This document shows, piece by piece, positions 6,090 through 14,704 of a DNA stretch of 46,972 bases. The notes below the pieces were generated by a model that saw only the letters and a list, made by a program, of their open reading frames with translations, made no database searches and was not told the origin of the DNA. Origin of the DNA: a virus. Numbering within the stretch: position 1 is the stretch's first letter; every line of letters begins with the position of its first letter. A program made the position numbers and the translations under genes. The stretch is from IMG/VR virus record IMGVR_UViG_3300032265_000302, positions 1 to 46,972 of that record. The stretch is one strand, 5' to 3'.

Positions 6090-7881
6090 ATGTCGAGAAT
6101 CTAGATCTCATATATCGATTCATTGTTTGTTCTTGATTTCTAACAGGTAATTCTACTATAGTTGATTGTTTATTTACTGTAGTGTTTGTAGTAGGTGCTA
6201 CAACAGTATTATTAGAACTCTTTCCATTTAATGCCATCGTACCACTTTGATTATCACTAGAAGAATTTGCAACTCGATTACCTGAATTTATAGCAAGTCC
6301 CATAGCAGCAATTTTATCCAATGGTAATGCAGCGATTGCTTTAATTTTCTCAGGATCTACTGCTGAAAATTGTGCCATACCCTCTGCAAGATTTTTAATA
6401 CCAGTTCCAACTTTCTGAACACCCTCACCAGCATTACCTATTGCTATGATTTGATCAACTGGGGATTTCTGCCCAGAAATAGCACCAAAAAATCCAGTGA
6501 CTAAATTAGTAAGACCAGTTGCAGCTTGTCCCACACCAAACGCAGCCATACCTACACCAAGTGATACTAATGCTGGTCCAAGTAACGCTAGATTAACTAC
6601 ATCTAATTTTGAAAGTCGTTCCATGGTATCAGCAAATGCAGCCATACCATCTTTTGCAAGATCTAAAGCATATGCCAGTGGAATTAATGCTACACCGATA
6701 GCAGCGAGTGCTGCAGCACCAAGGATTAAATATGGAAAAGCAGCACCCATAATCGCAGCGATAACACCAAGACCAGCTATCATAACAAACCCTTTACCGA
6801 CAGTTTCCCAGTCTAGTTCTGCAAACCCTTTAAATACTTCACCAATACCATAAAGAGCAAGACCAAGAATACCAAGTACAAATGCACCTTTGAGAATAGA
6901 CCCCTTCATCTTATCCAATACTACAGCAGCTAAAACTATACCACCGAGCGCAACCATACCTTTTTCAATAGAATCCCAGTCAACTTTACCGAAGTTTTCA
7001 AGTGCCAGTGATGCAGCCCAAAGACCAGCAGCAATAGCGACAAGACCGATACCAAATGTTTTCATTCCACCTATTGCTTTACCAACACCACCAGCAAGAC
7101 CAGAGAACAATCCTTTACCTTCTGCAGCAGCAACTGGCTTACCTGATTTTCCTGGAGGAGCTAAAGCTGAGGTATTTTCTTCAATCTTCTTGAGAACTTT
7201 TGAGTTTTCGTCTGCTTTCTTTCCTGCTTCAACATCTTGTTCATCTACATCAAATGATTTGGCTTTTGCAGCAGCATCTGTATTAATTTCTGGTTTAGAC
7301 AACCCTGCAATAGTTTTAACAGCTGCCATCTTTTGAGCAACAGCCATTCCAATTTTACTATCAGGTGCAGCACGCTTCTTAATCTCTTCATCAGTCAGTC
7401 CAGGATTTGATTTCTTAAACTCCTGTAATGTTTTATCTGCTTTATCATAATCTTTTTTGGCAGTATGACGTGTTTCAAAGTCATCTTTTAATTCAGAGGA
7501 AGATTTAGTACTACCCAGATCTTTCTGACTTTTTACAAACTCATTCTTGGCAATAGTCTTATTTAACACACCACCAAAGTTTAAAGACTTCAATAACCCT
7601 TGTTTCATTCCAAACCCAGTTGGCATGGAAGGAATAAGTCCCTTTAGTTTCTCTCCGATAGTCAAGAATGTCTGCTGTGCTTTTAATTCATCTTCAGATA
7701 ATTTTAATGATTTTTTGTCTATTTCAAATTGTGCTTTTTGAATCTTTAAAGATTCTTCTTCACGTTTGGCAGGTGGACCACTGTCTAACAGAGTTTTGAT
7801 TGCTTGTGTTGCTTCCAGAGATTGTTTTTGAATCTCTAATAGTCTAACAAAATTAGCTGGTGATGCGGTTATTAATGCCAT
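6088..7881 (-). CDS. Tail tape measure / tail-length protein (gp29-like)
   Basis: The 597-residue protein is close to T4 gp29 (590), the tail-length determinant. The N-terminal 250 residues are charged and helical with coiled-coil character (LKIQKAQFEIDKKSLKLSED and onward). The middle (about 255-480) is rich in Gly and Ala with long hydrophobic helices, including repeated W-(D/E)-(S/T)-(I/V)-x-K-G units (VDWDSIEKGM, LDWETVGKGF), typical of tape measures. The C-terminus is Asn/Ser/Thr-rich. It is the last gene of the - strand hub operon after gp26 and the gp51-like gene, a place matching hub and tape-measure genes. Direct homology to gp29 is not obvious from sequence alone, so the call rests on composition and context. 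Confidence 0.65.
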   Translation of the reverse strand: MALITASPANFVRLLEIQKQSLEATQAIKTLLDSGPPAKREEESLKIQKAQFEIDKKSLKLSEDELKAQQTFLTIGEKLKGLIPSMPTGFGMKQGLLKSLNFGGVLNKTIAKNEFVKSQKDLGSTKSSSELKDDFETRHTAKKDYDKADKTLQEFKKSNPGLTDEEIKKRAAPDSKIGMAVAQKMAAVKTIAGLSKPEINTDAAAKAKSFDVDEQDVEAGKKADENSKVLKKIEENTSALAPPGKSGKPVAAAEGKGLFSGLAGGVGKAIGGMKTFGIGLVAIAAGLWAASLALENFGKVDWDSIEKGMVALGGIVLAAVVLDKMKGSILKGAFVLGILGLALYGIGEVFKGFAELDWETVGKGFVMIAGLGVIAAIMGAAFPYLILGAAALAAIGVALIPLAYALDLAKDGMAAFADTMERLSKLDVVNLALLGPALVSLGVGMAAFGVGQAATGLTNLVTGFFGAISGQKSPVDQIIAIGNAGEGVQKVGTGIKNLAEGMAQFSAVDPEKIKAIAALPLDKIAAMGLAINSGNRVANSSSDNQSGTMALNGKSSNNTVVAPTTNTTVNKQSTIVELPVRNQEQTMNRYMRSRFST

Positions 7882-8070
7882 TTAGCGTGCTCTCTTCTGT
7901 GATTCGATTCTTTGTTTTTCTTCTTCTAAATATTTAACCAACATAGCGACGTAGACCTCTCGCTCAAATGGAATCATGTTATCCAAATCCGATAGCGAAT
8001 ACTTATGGTACTGCATTAACGCAAAGTTCATCCTATAAAAGTTGAACATATTGTCATGACAGAGGTTCAT
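7882..8070 (-). CDS. gp51-like baseplate hub assembly protein
   Basis: This 62-residue protein has the pattern ALMQYHKYSLSDLDNMIPFE followed by REVYVAMLVKYLEEE, resembling the small protein encoded next to gp26 in T4-like phages (gp51, hub assembly catalyst; also similar to tail assembly chaperone tails). It overlaps gp26 by one base and its stop meets the next start, indicating coupled translation. The functional assignment rests mainly on the gp26 neighbour. Confidence 0.5.
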   Translation of the reverse strand: MNLCHDNMFNFYRMNFALMQYHKYSLSDLDNMIPFEREVYVAMLVKYLEEEKQRIESQKRAR

Positions 8071-8783
8071 TAAAAAAAACTTTGGATCCCCTCCAACACT
8101 TTATGGTGGGCTTTCTTACATACAGGACAATTGTAATCAACTTCCTGTTTAATCTTTGGCATAGTTTCAAAGAAGTGTTGAACCTTCTTAAACTGCTCTG
8201 AGGTCAGATTATTCAAAAACTCAACCATTTCAGCTGGCGTCTGTTCTTTTGCATAAAACATTTCATCACCTTGATAGACAAATTCTATACATGCTGCCAT
8301 AATACTAAACAAGTCATCAAGATTATTGGTATCTAACTTTTCTAATTTCTGAATTACTTGAATAGTTGGGTATCTCATTTGTACTCCAACATCTCCAAAT
8401 AATGGAATATTTTTATTATGATCATCAGACTTAACTACCTCAAGTTTACTAATGTCAAAAGTAATTTGTACTCTTGCTTTTTCATCTTCGCAAGTATCGC
8501 AAGGGAATATTAGTTCAACATTCTCTCCTACAGATTTTGCACGTAGCTGAGTAAAAATATACTCTAGATCAAACGTGGCCAACATTTCAACATCAATTTC
8601 TGTTTGCAAACAGTTCTTAATTACGTTCTTAAGTGTTTCAACCATTACAACAGAGTCTTCGCTTTGTTGCGCCATCAATAATGCTTTTTCTTCCTTAATT
8701 AAGAAAGGTCTGTATTTAACTTCTACATTTAACGAAGGTACCACCAACGTATAAGTCGGGGTAGTATTAATTGGTAATGCCAT
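8070..8783 (-). CDS. 26: Baseplate hub subunit gp26
   Basis: The 237-residue protein fits the T4-like gp26 hub family: an N-terminal YTLVVPSLNVEVKYRPFLIK strand block, EEKALLMA, and two paired-Cys sites, FPCDTC (Cys95, Cys98) and YNCPVC (Cys219, Cys222), that probably bind one zinc. T4 gp26 is 208 residues. It is a hub component needed to nucleate the baseplate. A strong AAGGAG site precedes the start. gp16 lies upstream and the gp51-like gene downstream. Confidence 0.8.
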   Translation of the reverse strand: MALPINTTPTYTLVVPSLNVEVKYRPFLIKEEKALLMAQQSEDSVVMVETLKNVIKNCLQTEIDVEMLATFDLEYIFTQLRAKSVGENVELIFPCDTCEDEKARVQITFDISKLEVVKSDDHNKNIPLFGDVGVQMRYPTIQVIQKLEKLDTNNLDDLFSIMAACIEFVYQGDEMFYAKEQTPAEMVEFLNNLTSEQFKKVQHFFETMPKIKQEVDYNCPVCKKAHHKVLEGIQSFF

Positions 8784-8785
8784 GA

Positions 8786-9205
8786 TTATTCTCCTTTATT
8801 CATAGTCTTGATTAACTTATTCAACTCAGCTGTGCTACCTACAAAGATAGCGTTATTCACAGTTTTGGCGTCACCCTTCTTAGGTGCGTCTAGTTTTGCT
8901 TTTTGCTGATGTAAGTCCATAAGTTGTTGGTTTACATCAGCTAACTGTTTCATTAAATTACCCACAACCTCGAAAGCACGTGGGTGTTCACTTGATTTTG
9001 CAACTTCTAAAGCGTGCATCAAAGCACCTTGTCCAGTGGCTAATAATTCACGAAGATTATTTCTTGTGACATCATAATCGTCTTCAATCTTACCTTCTGG
9101 TGTTTTTACTATTTCACCAGTTGAATTATCAATCACTTCAAGTTCTGGAGTTTTCTTTACCATTGGTAAGTCAAAAACTTCAGCTAAATTATCATCAATT
9201 TTCAT
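8786..9205 (-). CDS. 16: Terminase small subunit gp16
   Basis: The 139-residue protein has the gp16 pattern: an acidic N-terminus, YDVTRNNLRELLATGQGALM, then HALEVAKSSEHPRAFEV, VGNLMKQLADVNQQLMDLHQ and a C-terminal FVGSTAELNKLI. gp16 recognises concatemer DNA and stimulates the gp17 packaging motor. T4 gp16 is 164 residues. It lies here between a holin-like gene and gp26; no gp17 is in the window, so the two terminase genes are split, unlike T4 where they adjoin. No good ribosome site precedes the ATG. Confidence 0.8.
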   Translation of the reverse strand: MKIDDNLAEVFDLPMVKKTPELEVIDNSTGEIVKTPEGKIEDDYDVTRNNLRELLATGQGALMHALEVAKSSEHPRAFEVVGNLMKQLADVNQQLMDLHQQKAKLDAPKKGDAKTVNNAIFVGSTAELNKLIKTMNKGE

Positions 9206-9207
9206 AT

Positions 9208-9915
9208 TTATAGATCGTTTCTAGTATTTCTTGTTTGTGGGTCACTGGGATGTAAAACAGGGGTTACTGCTGCTGGCGCTGGAGTTGTTGTAGGTGCGCT
9301 TCCAAAGCTACCTGCGCCTGCTGGACTATCAAACCCACCTGCAGCTGGTGTTGGTGTTGATGAATTAAAACCACCACCACCGAATCCTCCTGTTTGAGGT
9401 GCGCCAAATGCTGGAGCAGGTGTACTACCGAATCCACCTGACTGTTGACCACCAAATCCACCACCCATACCACCTGACTGTTGACCACCAAAGCCACCAC
9501 CCATACCACCTTGTTGACCACCAAAGCCACCACCCATACCACCTTGTTGACCACCAAATCCTCCAGCACCACCCATACCACCTTGCATCCCGCTAGGAAC
9601 ACCTGACATATTTGTATTGTTTGTCATAGTTTGTGAAGTAGCTGTTGGATTTGCCGCAGTACCTGCTAATTTTTCTTGTGTACGACCAAACGCACTAATA
9701 CCTAGTACAGCTCCCATGGCGATATGGAATAGGCCAGCACCTTGAAGTGTTAGTGGATTCCATTGTGTAATAGGTACATGATTAATACCTTGCCATAATG
9801 CCCACAGTACTGGAAATACTATCATGTCGGCCATACAGATCAGCATATACATCCAACCCATCGCTGGACGCCAGTATTTTTGCATCCATTCTGCTCCACC
9901 TTCTTTTTCTGACAT
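9208..9915 (-). CDS. Holin-like membrane protein with Gly/Gln-rich repeat tail
   Basis: The first 80 residues resemble short phage holins with a WRPAMGWMYMLICMADMIVF start: two membrane segments at about 18-41 and 57-75, with a possible amphipathic start (WMQKYWRP). Residues about 80-235 are low-complexity: GGMGGGFGGQQ units repeated about four times (around 105-165), then Ser/Pro/Ala/Gly-rich sequence. Such a long disordered tail is unusual for a holin. GGGAG precedes the start, which overlaps the gp54-like stop. If it is a holin it would release the SleB-type enzyme; a structural membrane-contact role is the alternative. Confidence 0.6.
   Translation of the reverse strand: MSEKEGGAEWMQKYWRPAMGWMYMLICMADMIVFPVLWALWQGINHVPITQWNPLTLQGAGLFHIAMGAVLGISAFGRTQEKLAGTAANPTATSQTMTNNTNMSGVPSGMQGGMGGAGGFGGQQGGMGGGFGGQQGGMGGGFGGQQSGGMGGGFGGQQSGGFGSTPAPAFGAPQTGGFGGGGFNSSTPTPAAGGFDSPAGAGSFGSAPTTTPAPAAVTPVLHPSDPQTRNTRNDL
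9420..9600 (-). repeat. Tandem repeats coding for GGMGGGFGGQQ
   Basis: About four near-identical units of 30-36 bases encode the Gly/Met/Phe/Gln repeats of the holin-like protein. Unit length varies by one or two codons (GGQQ or GGQQS), a pattern typical of slippage. Confidence 0.85.
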
Positions 9916-10640
9916 TATACTCTCCCTGTATAAGATGAAATATTTGTTATCATTGAATCGGTATCAGGCAACTGCTCGTTAAACGATTGTTGGTATCCTG
10001 TATAATTTTCAACATATTCTGAAGGAACACTTGGTAAACTCTCTAATTCACGACCATTAATAGTTGGCATTTTTAAGAATCTAGACCATGGAGATTCTTT
10101 AGTTTCTTTAGGCGCATCAAAACTACGTGAAGTCCAGTATTTGTAGTTCATTGATATTTGTAGTTTCATAACATCTTTACTCTCTTGAGCCAGTGTTATT
10201 CCACCAATATTTTTTGGATAACATTCAAATAGATGTACTTCATATCGTTTTCTATCTTTGGTATCTTCAACATTGAGAATCATATCTGTAATATAATTTT
10301 TATAGTATCCAAAATTTCTTGTAGTTGGGTTTTGTATAACACCCATCCAATCATCAAAAAATTGTTTAACTTTCATATTATTATCAACATAAAAAGATAA
10401 CGTAATATTGTCAAACATTTTTTCATATGGACTTTCACGGACTTCACCAAACATTCTAATTTGAGTTGTCGACATCGTGAGTCCAGGAATCTGAACATCA
10501 GAGCAGAATAATAGTATCTTTCTCATGTCTTTTTGACCTCGCATACCAGCTGGGGGTGCTAGCACAATAGAATATCTAGATGTGCGCATCAACCCTTCGG
10601 TCTTAACCATTGCTATAAAGTTTTTTAATTTATCTGCCAT
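9915..10640 (-). CDS. Baseplate tail-tube initiator / tube-like protein (gp54-like)
   Basis: This 241-residue protein contains SRYSIVLAPPAG, LLFCSDVQIPGLTMSTTQIR, ESPYEKMFDNITLSFYVD and KQFFDDWMGVI, the recurring pattern of myovirus tail-tube-fold proteins. T4 gp54 (320) caps the hub to start the tube and gp19 (163) builds it; length and place in the hub operon favour gp54. Its late C-terminal region (from about 185) is Ser/Pro-rich and not tube-like. It lies between the holin-like gene and an unassigned protein; gp48, its usual partner, is encoded divergently at 11749. Confidence 0.7.
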   Translation of the reverse strand: MADKLKNFIAMVKTEGLMRTSRYSIVLAPPAGMRGQKDMRKILLFCSDVQIPGLTMSTTQIRMFGEVRESPYEKMFDNITLSFYVDNNMKVKQFFDDWMGVIQNPTTRNFGYYKNYITDMILNVEDTKDRKRYEVHLFECYPKNIGGITLAQESKDVMKLQISMNYKYWTSRSFDAPKETKESPWSRFLKMPTINGRELESLPSVPSEYVENYTGYQQSFNEQLPDTDSMITNISSYTGRV

Positions 10641-10647
10641 TTTTAGC

Positions 10648-11265
10648 CTATATTTTTCTTTTAGAATCTAACCACACAGATTCTTTCGTTGCGCCACTAA
10701 ATCTCTCTACTGGAAGCATCATTGCAGTTGCCCAGTCATTGGCAGGTATTTGTCTCATTGGACTTCTAATATGTCCAATTAAATAATGTTTAACACAAGG
10801 TTTCGCTGGAGCAAATTTAGCAATACCATCTATAGTTGCCCAAGAATATTTTAATCTTGTTGTTTCGTCCATTCTTTGATTACTTGCATATGTCATCAAT
10901 CTATCTAAAAGTCTAATTCTTAATTGATATGGAAGATAATGCATATTCAATCCAAGAAACCCACCTTCTACTTTTCTAAAGGGAAATACTAGAGGAAACT
11001 TATCATAATATGGTAGTTCTAATTTTAATTTTGGGTCATATAAATACATATACAACTTACCAGGAACTATTGATCCTGATGATTTAAGATCTTCAGGAGA
11101 CCCACGTAAAACCTTAGGTGGAGTTATACCCTGCCTAGTCATTTTCGCAGCTTCTTGATCGAACCAAGCACGAGATTTACGAACAGCAGTTTTTAAGTCA
11201 TACTGGTTCTTATCAAAGACGTCTTGGAGTGTAGTTGGTTTGGTTGCCATATTATATTTAGGCAT
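10648..11265 (-). CDS. Conserved T4-family protein next to gp4, unassigned
   Basis: The 205-residue basic protein has PGKLYMYLYDPKLKLELPYY, DKFPLVFPF, GGFLGLNMHYLPYQLRIRLLD and FAPAKPCVKHYLIGHIRSP. This arrangement recurs in marine T4-like phages. In T4 the gene next to gp4 is gp2, the DNA end protector, so that is one possible identity, but I see no decisive motif. The ATG at 11265 overlaps the gp4 stop (TAATG), so translation is coupled; a second ATG at 11250 is the alternative start. Likely a virion or head-tail joining protein by context. Confidence 0.6.
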   Translation of the reverse strand: MPKYNMATKPTTLQDVFDKNQYDLKTAVRKSRAWFDQEAAKMTRQGITPPKVLRGSPEDLKSSGSIVPGKLYMYLYDPKLKLELPYYDKFPLVFPFRKVEGGFLGLNMHYLPYQLRIRLLDRLMTYASNQRMDETTRLKYSWATIDGIAKFAPAKPCVKHYLIGHIRSPMRQIPANDWATAMMLPVERFSGATKESVWLDSKRKI

Positions 11266-11699
11266 TAGATACCGAGTTCAGTTTCGGTAATAATTTTAAA
11301 TTGCCACCCACGATCTTTACAATATTCAGTGGCTGCTTTCCATTTAGCTTGATTTTTGATGTATGTTAAGGACTCTGTAATATATCGTTTAGTTTGACGT
11401 CCAGGATACTCAGGTGGAACTGTTTGTTTGGCTGGTTTAACTTCAATTAAGTAAGTCTTGAGTGCACCATCTTTTTGACGAACTTGTATTTGAAAATCTA
11501 CAAAATATCGATGTAATCTATCGTCAGTTGGGCAGCGATAGGGAACTACGGTTTCTTCCGATTTCCATTTAATTACAGAAGGATTTTTATCACACCATGA
11601 GGCGAATCTTGTTTCCCAAGAACTTCTCATAATTATGGCTGTGGGATCTCCTGAATATTTTTCTGGAAACATCGGTTTATATAATCGTTTGTGGAACAT
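11265..11699 (-). CDS. 4: Head completion protein gp4
   Basis: This 144-residue protein (T4 gp4 is about 150) has RSSWETRFASWCDKNPSVIK, then HRYFVDFQIQ, YLIEVKPAKQT and a C-terminal YCKDRGWQFKIITETEL. The Asp of FVDF and the Glu-x-Lys of IEVKP make a PD-(D/E)xK-like nuclease signature, known for this family. gp4 seals filled heads before tail attachment. The frame is open back to 11840, but ATG 11699 is chosen because the family starts there and the minus late promoter lies at 11735-11741. Confidence 0.8.
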   Translation of the reverse strand: MFHKRLYKPMFPEKYSGDPTAIIMRSSWETRFASWCDKNPSVIKWKSEETVVPYRCPTDDRLHRYFVDFQIQVRQKDGALKTYLIEVKPAKQTVPPEYPGRQTKRYITESLTYIKNQAKWKAATEYCKDRGWQFKIITETELGI

Positions 11700-11701
11700 G
11701 C

Positions 11702-11708
11702 CTAAATA
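11702..11708 (+). promoter_or_regulatory. T4-type late promoter candidate for the gp48 operon
   Basis: CTAAATA on the + strand, with 41 bases from its last base to the gp48 start. It lies in a divergent gap with an opposing copy at 11735-11741. Confidence 0.6.
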
Positions 11709-11734
11709 AATAAAGAGAACAATAACTTTCCATC

Positions 11735-11741
11735 TATTTAG
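11735..11741 (-). promoter_or_regulatory. T4-type late promoter candidate for the gp4 operon
   Basis: CTAAATA on the - strand, 36 bases from its proximal edge to the gp4 start. It pairs with the + copy at 11702. Confidence 0.6.
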
Positions 11742-11748
11742 GGATCCT

Positions 11749-12933
11749 ATGGGAATAATCGACACAATTACTGGTAAAGTAACTGACACAGCAGAACAAG
11801 CATATAAAAGTGCTACAGCAGCATTACCACCTCCATTCAAAGGAAAATTGTATACTCCAAGGGGAGATGGAAAATCACCAAATGCTGGAGATTATGAATT
11901 AGCATCGATGTCATTTCCTGCTGATATTACTAATAATCCTGAGTATGGTGGCAACTATGTAGTGTTTTATATCAACGTAAATATAGAATCAAAAATGGGT
12001 AAGCTGAATGAGAGTGCGTATATACCAGATAATATGGTACAACGTGATCGTGGTCCATTACTTGCCATGAATCAAAAAATGTTTGGCAATGAGGCTACAG
12101 CTGCAAGTAGAACAGGATTCGTTGCCTTAAATGCAGCTGGACAGGTTCTTACTGGAATAGGAGCTGGTGGTTTAGCAGCTGGTGGTGTCGGCGCAGTAAT
12201 TGGTGGTACTGCCAACGCTGCTCCTGCTGCAATCGGTGTTGGAGTTGCATCTACCCAATCAGGAACTTTATCTCGTGCTCAGAAAAGATTAAAAACGGCT
12301 ATTGCTCTGTATATTCCAAATCAATTAAGTGTTAGATATGGTATGCAATGGTCAGAAGAAGATACGTTTACTTATCAAGCAGCAGGAGCAGGCGCCAATG
12401 CTATCTTAAAAGCCATGGGAACAGGTGGTACTCAAGGACTTACTAAAGAGGCTCTTGGCGATGCTGCTGGAGTGGTCGGTGCTATGGGATTAAAAAGTGA
12501 CAAGCAAGGTGCAGCAGCATCGGCAGCACTTGGTCTAGCTGCAAATCCAAAGAAAGAACAAATATTTAAAGGTGTTGATTATAGAACATTTGCGTTTGAT
12601 TATCAATTTTTTCCAAGAGATGCCTCAGAAGCAGATAATGTAATATCAATTATTAAAGCATTTAAATATCATATGCATCCAGAATTCAAAGATGATAATG
12701 AATTTTTATATGTATATCCTTCTGAATTTGATGTGGAGTATTATGCTAATGCTAAAACAAACAAATATTTGCATCGTCACACATCATGTGTATTAACTGA
12801 GATGAATGTAAATTATACACCTAATGGACAATTTAACACTTTTGAAAATGGCCAGCCAACGCAAATTAATATTAGTTTGCAATTTAAAGAACTTGCTCTA
12901 TTAACTAACACTAAGATTGACGAAGGACTATAA
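11749..12933 (+). CDS. 48: Baseplate tail-tube cap gp48
   Basis: The 394-residue protein (T4 gp48 is 364) has a C-terminal block FKGVDYRTFAFDYQFFPRD, IIKAFKYHMHPEF, FLYVYPSEFDVEYYAN and MNVNYTPNGQFNTFENG, then LQFKELALLT, typical of gp48/gp54-type tube initiators. Residues about 125-250 hold a Gly/Ala-rich insert (AAGQVLTGIGAGGLAAGGVG and later GAAASAALGLA) that could be a membrane-like or disordered loop. gp48 sits on the hub and starts the tail tube. It leads the + strand baseplate operon; its stop overlaps the gp53 start (TAATG). Confidence 0.8.
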   Translation: MGIIDTITGKVTDTAEQAYKSATAALPPPFKGKLYTPRGDGKSPNAGDYELASMSFPADITNNPEYGGNYVVFYINVNIESKMGKLNESAYIPDNMVQRDRGPLLAMNQKMFGNEATAASRTGFVALNAAGQVLTGIGAGGLAAGGVGAVIGGTANAAPAAIGVGVASTQSGTLSRAQKRLKTAIALYIPNQLSVRYGMQWSEEDTFTYQAAGAGANAILKAMGTGGTQGLTKEALGDAAGVVGAMGLKSDKQGAAASAALGLAANPKKEQIFKGVDYRTFAFDYQFFPRDASEADNVISIIKAFKYHMHPEFKDDNEFLYVYPSEFDVEYYANAKTNKYLHRHTSCVLTEMNVNYTPNGQFNTFENGQPTQINISLQFKELALLTNTKIDEGL

Positions 12934-13424
12934 TGTATTTCGAAAAGTTTCCAATATTTTGGTATGATTTTGAGACAGATCCTAAAAAAGAACGTGTAAC
13001 ATATGCGATAACTGACATTACACGCAACATCCGTTTCCGTAGGGACGTGCTTGCAAATATTACGGTTTTTGATTCTTATATTATTTCCAATGGCGAAACA
13101 CCAGAAATACTGGCTGAAAAGTTTTATGGTGATCCTAATTACCACTGGGTAATTATGCTTGCAAATCAAAGATTCGATTATCGCTCAGATTGGTTACTTG
13201 ATACGGACACGTTAGAGAAATATGTAACTGACAAATATACAAACCCTTATGATATTCATCATTATGAAGCCAATAATTTAGTTGTTTCTTCTAACTATCC
13301 TAACGCACAACCTGTAACTAATTATGAATATGAAGATAAAATTAATGAGTCTAAACGTGTAATTAAAATTATATCTCCAACTTTGTTAAATGTAGTATTA
13401 AAGAATTTTGATGAGATGATGTAA
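12933..13424 (+). CDS. 53: Baseplate wedge gp53
   Basis: This 163-residue protein (T4 196) has YFEKFPIFWYDF at the start, then VFDSYIISNGETPEILAEKF, YGDPNYHWVIMLANQ and DWLLDTDTLEKYVTDKY, the LysM-like wedge pattern of gp53. In T4 it completes the wedge and joins it to the hub. It lies between gp48 and gp27 with one-base overlaps on both sides, indicating coupled translation. Confidence 0.9.
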   Translation: MYFEKFPIFWYDFETDPKKERVTYAITDITRNIRFRRDVLANITVFDSYIISNGETPEILAEKFYGDPNYHWVIMLANQRFDYRSDWLLDTDTLEKYVTDKYTNPYDIHHYEANNLVVSSNYPNAQPVTNYEYEDKINESKRVIKIISPTLLNVVLKNFDEMM

Positions 13425-14704
13425 TGGCATTACAAGAAACTATTAATTTTGCTGGTGCTATTACTATAGAGAAAGTGATAATCACATCATCTAATGGTCT
13501 TAGTCAAGATATTGTGAATCAGATTAAAGGTATACAGATTTTTGAAGATCTATTATCTCCTTTTATTACAGGCACTCTTATATTAAAAGATTCTCTTGAT
13601 CTAGCTAATTTCTTTCCATTTATAGGAGAGGAATATCTTGAGCTAAAGTTAAAAACTCCTACATTAGATACGGGTAAATTAAACGGTAAATATTATATTT
13701 ACAAAATGTCTGATAGACAATATGTAGGCGATAAAGCAGTTGCGTATCAATTGCATTTTATAAATCAAAATGCAATTATTGATTTGAATAAATCTTTAAG
13801 CAAAACATTTTCAGGTAAAGTATCTGATATTGTAAAACAGTTATTTACAGATAAAACAACTGGACTTCAGTTGCAACAAGACAAATATATTATTGAAGAA
13901 ACTTCAAATTCAGTTAAGTATACTTCTAACTTTTGGTCTCCTGTAAAGAATTTAATATACTTAACTGAAAATGCCATTAATGTTGATAAAATCCCAAGTT
14001 ACACTCTTTTTGAAAATCGTAATGGTATAAATTTTGTTTCTTTGTCATATCTTTATAAACAACCAGCAATTCAAGAATTTGTATACGATAATTATTCTAG
14101 AGATTCTCGCAATCTCGGTGGCTCTGTTAAAAATTTAAATGAAGATTATAAAAGAATTACTAGTATAGTTGTTCCAACTGGCGTAGATTATATGGATAGA
14201 ACTACATCTGGAATTTATGGATCAGTTCAGTATTCTCACGATTTATTATCTAAAAAAATTGAAAGTCAAAATTTTGATATGTTACAGTCATTTAAAAGAC
14301 AACCACACTTAAACGAATTTCCTTCAGCCAGTAAAAAATTGGTTTATCGTTATGGTGAGAAAGTTAAATTCTCTCCAAAATATTTTAACAATTTTAGTAA
14401 TTTTGGTGATGTTACTAATACTAATTACATACAAGAAAGAACTTCTCTATTGAGACAAGCAGAGTCTACTAAAGTAGAAATAAAAGTTCCTGGTAGACTA
14501 GATTATACTGTTGGTAAAAAAGTTTATTTAAAATTAAACAAAGTAGAGCCAACCAGTAAAAGAGATAGAGATACTACTGATAAATTATTTTCAGGAAATT
14601 ATCTTATTTCAGCTATTAATCATTTTATTACTCGTGAAAACCATGAGTGTACTATGGAATTGATTAAAGATTCTTTAATATTAAACCTTGACGAGAACAA
14701 ATAA
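13424..14704 (+). CDS. 27: Baseplate hub protein gp27-like
   Basis: The 426-residue protein (T4 gp27 is 391) starts with ITIEKVIITSSNG, followed by IQIFEDLLSPFITGTLILKD and IGEEYLELKLKTP, the strand pattern of the first VgrG/gp27 hub domain. Later parts (KVEIKVPGRLDYTVGKKVYL and LFSGNYLISAINHFITREN) fit the last hub domain. In T4 a gp27 trimer forms the cup holding gp5, encoded immediately downstream with a one-base overlap. Confidence 0.8.
   Translation: MALQETINFAGAITIEKVIITSSNGLSQDIVNQIKGIQIFEDLLSPFITGTLILKDSLDLANFFPFIGEEYLELKLKTPTLDTGKLNGKYYIYKMSDRQYVGDKAVAYQLHFINQNAIIDLNKSLSKTFSGKVSDIVKQLFTDKTTGLQLQQDKYIIEETSNSVKYTSNFWSPVKNLIYLTENAINVDKIPSYTLFENRNGINFVSLSYLYKQPAIQEFVYDNYSRDSRNLGGSVKNLNEDYKRITSIVVPTGVDYMDRTTSGIYGSVQYSHDLLSKKIESQNFDMLQSFKRQPHLNEFPSASKKLVYRYGEKVKFSPKYFNNFSNFGDVTNTNYIQERTSLLRQAESTKVEIKVPGRLDYTVGKKVYLKLNKVEPTSKRDRDTTDKLFSGNYLISAINHFITRENHECTMELIKDSLILNLDENK

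Noticed and set aside
9205-9212. Exact TATAAATA on the - strand at the gp16 start
   Set aside because: It overlaps the gp16 ATG, so a transcript from it would start inside the gene; probably a chance match in AT-rich sequence.
9264-9602. Long open frames on both strands over the Gly/Gln repeats
   Set aside because: They are by-products of the repeat composition of the holin-like gene, with no ribosome site and improbable proteins.
11255-11261. CTAAATA on the - strand near the start of the 10648-11265 gene
   Set aside because: It lies within the first codons of that gene, and the TAATG coupling with gp4 already explains its expression.
11749-11840. N-terminal extension of gp4 across the divergent gap
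   Set aside because: It would cover both late promoter motifs and the gp48 start, and the extra residues do not look like the family.
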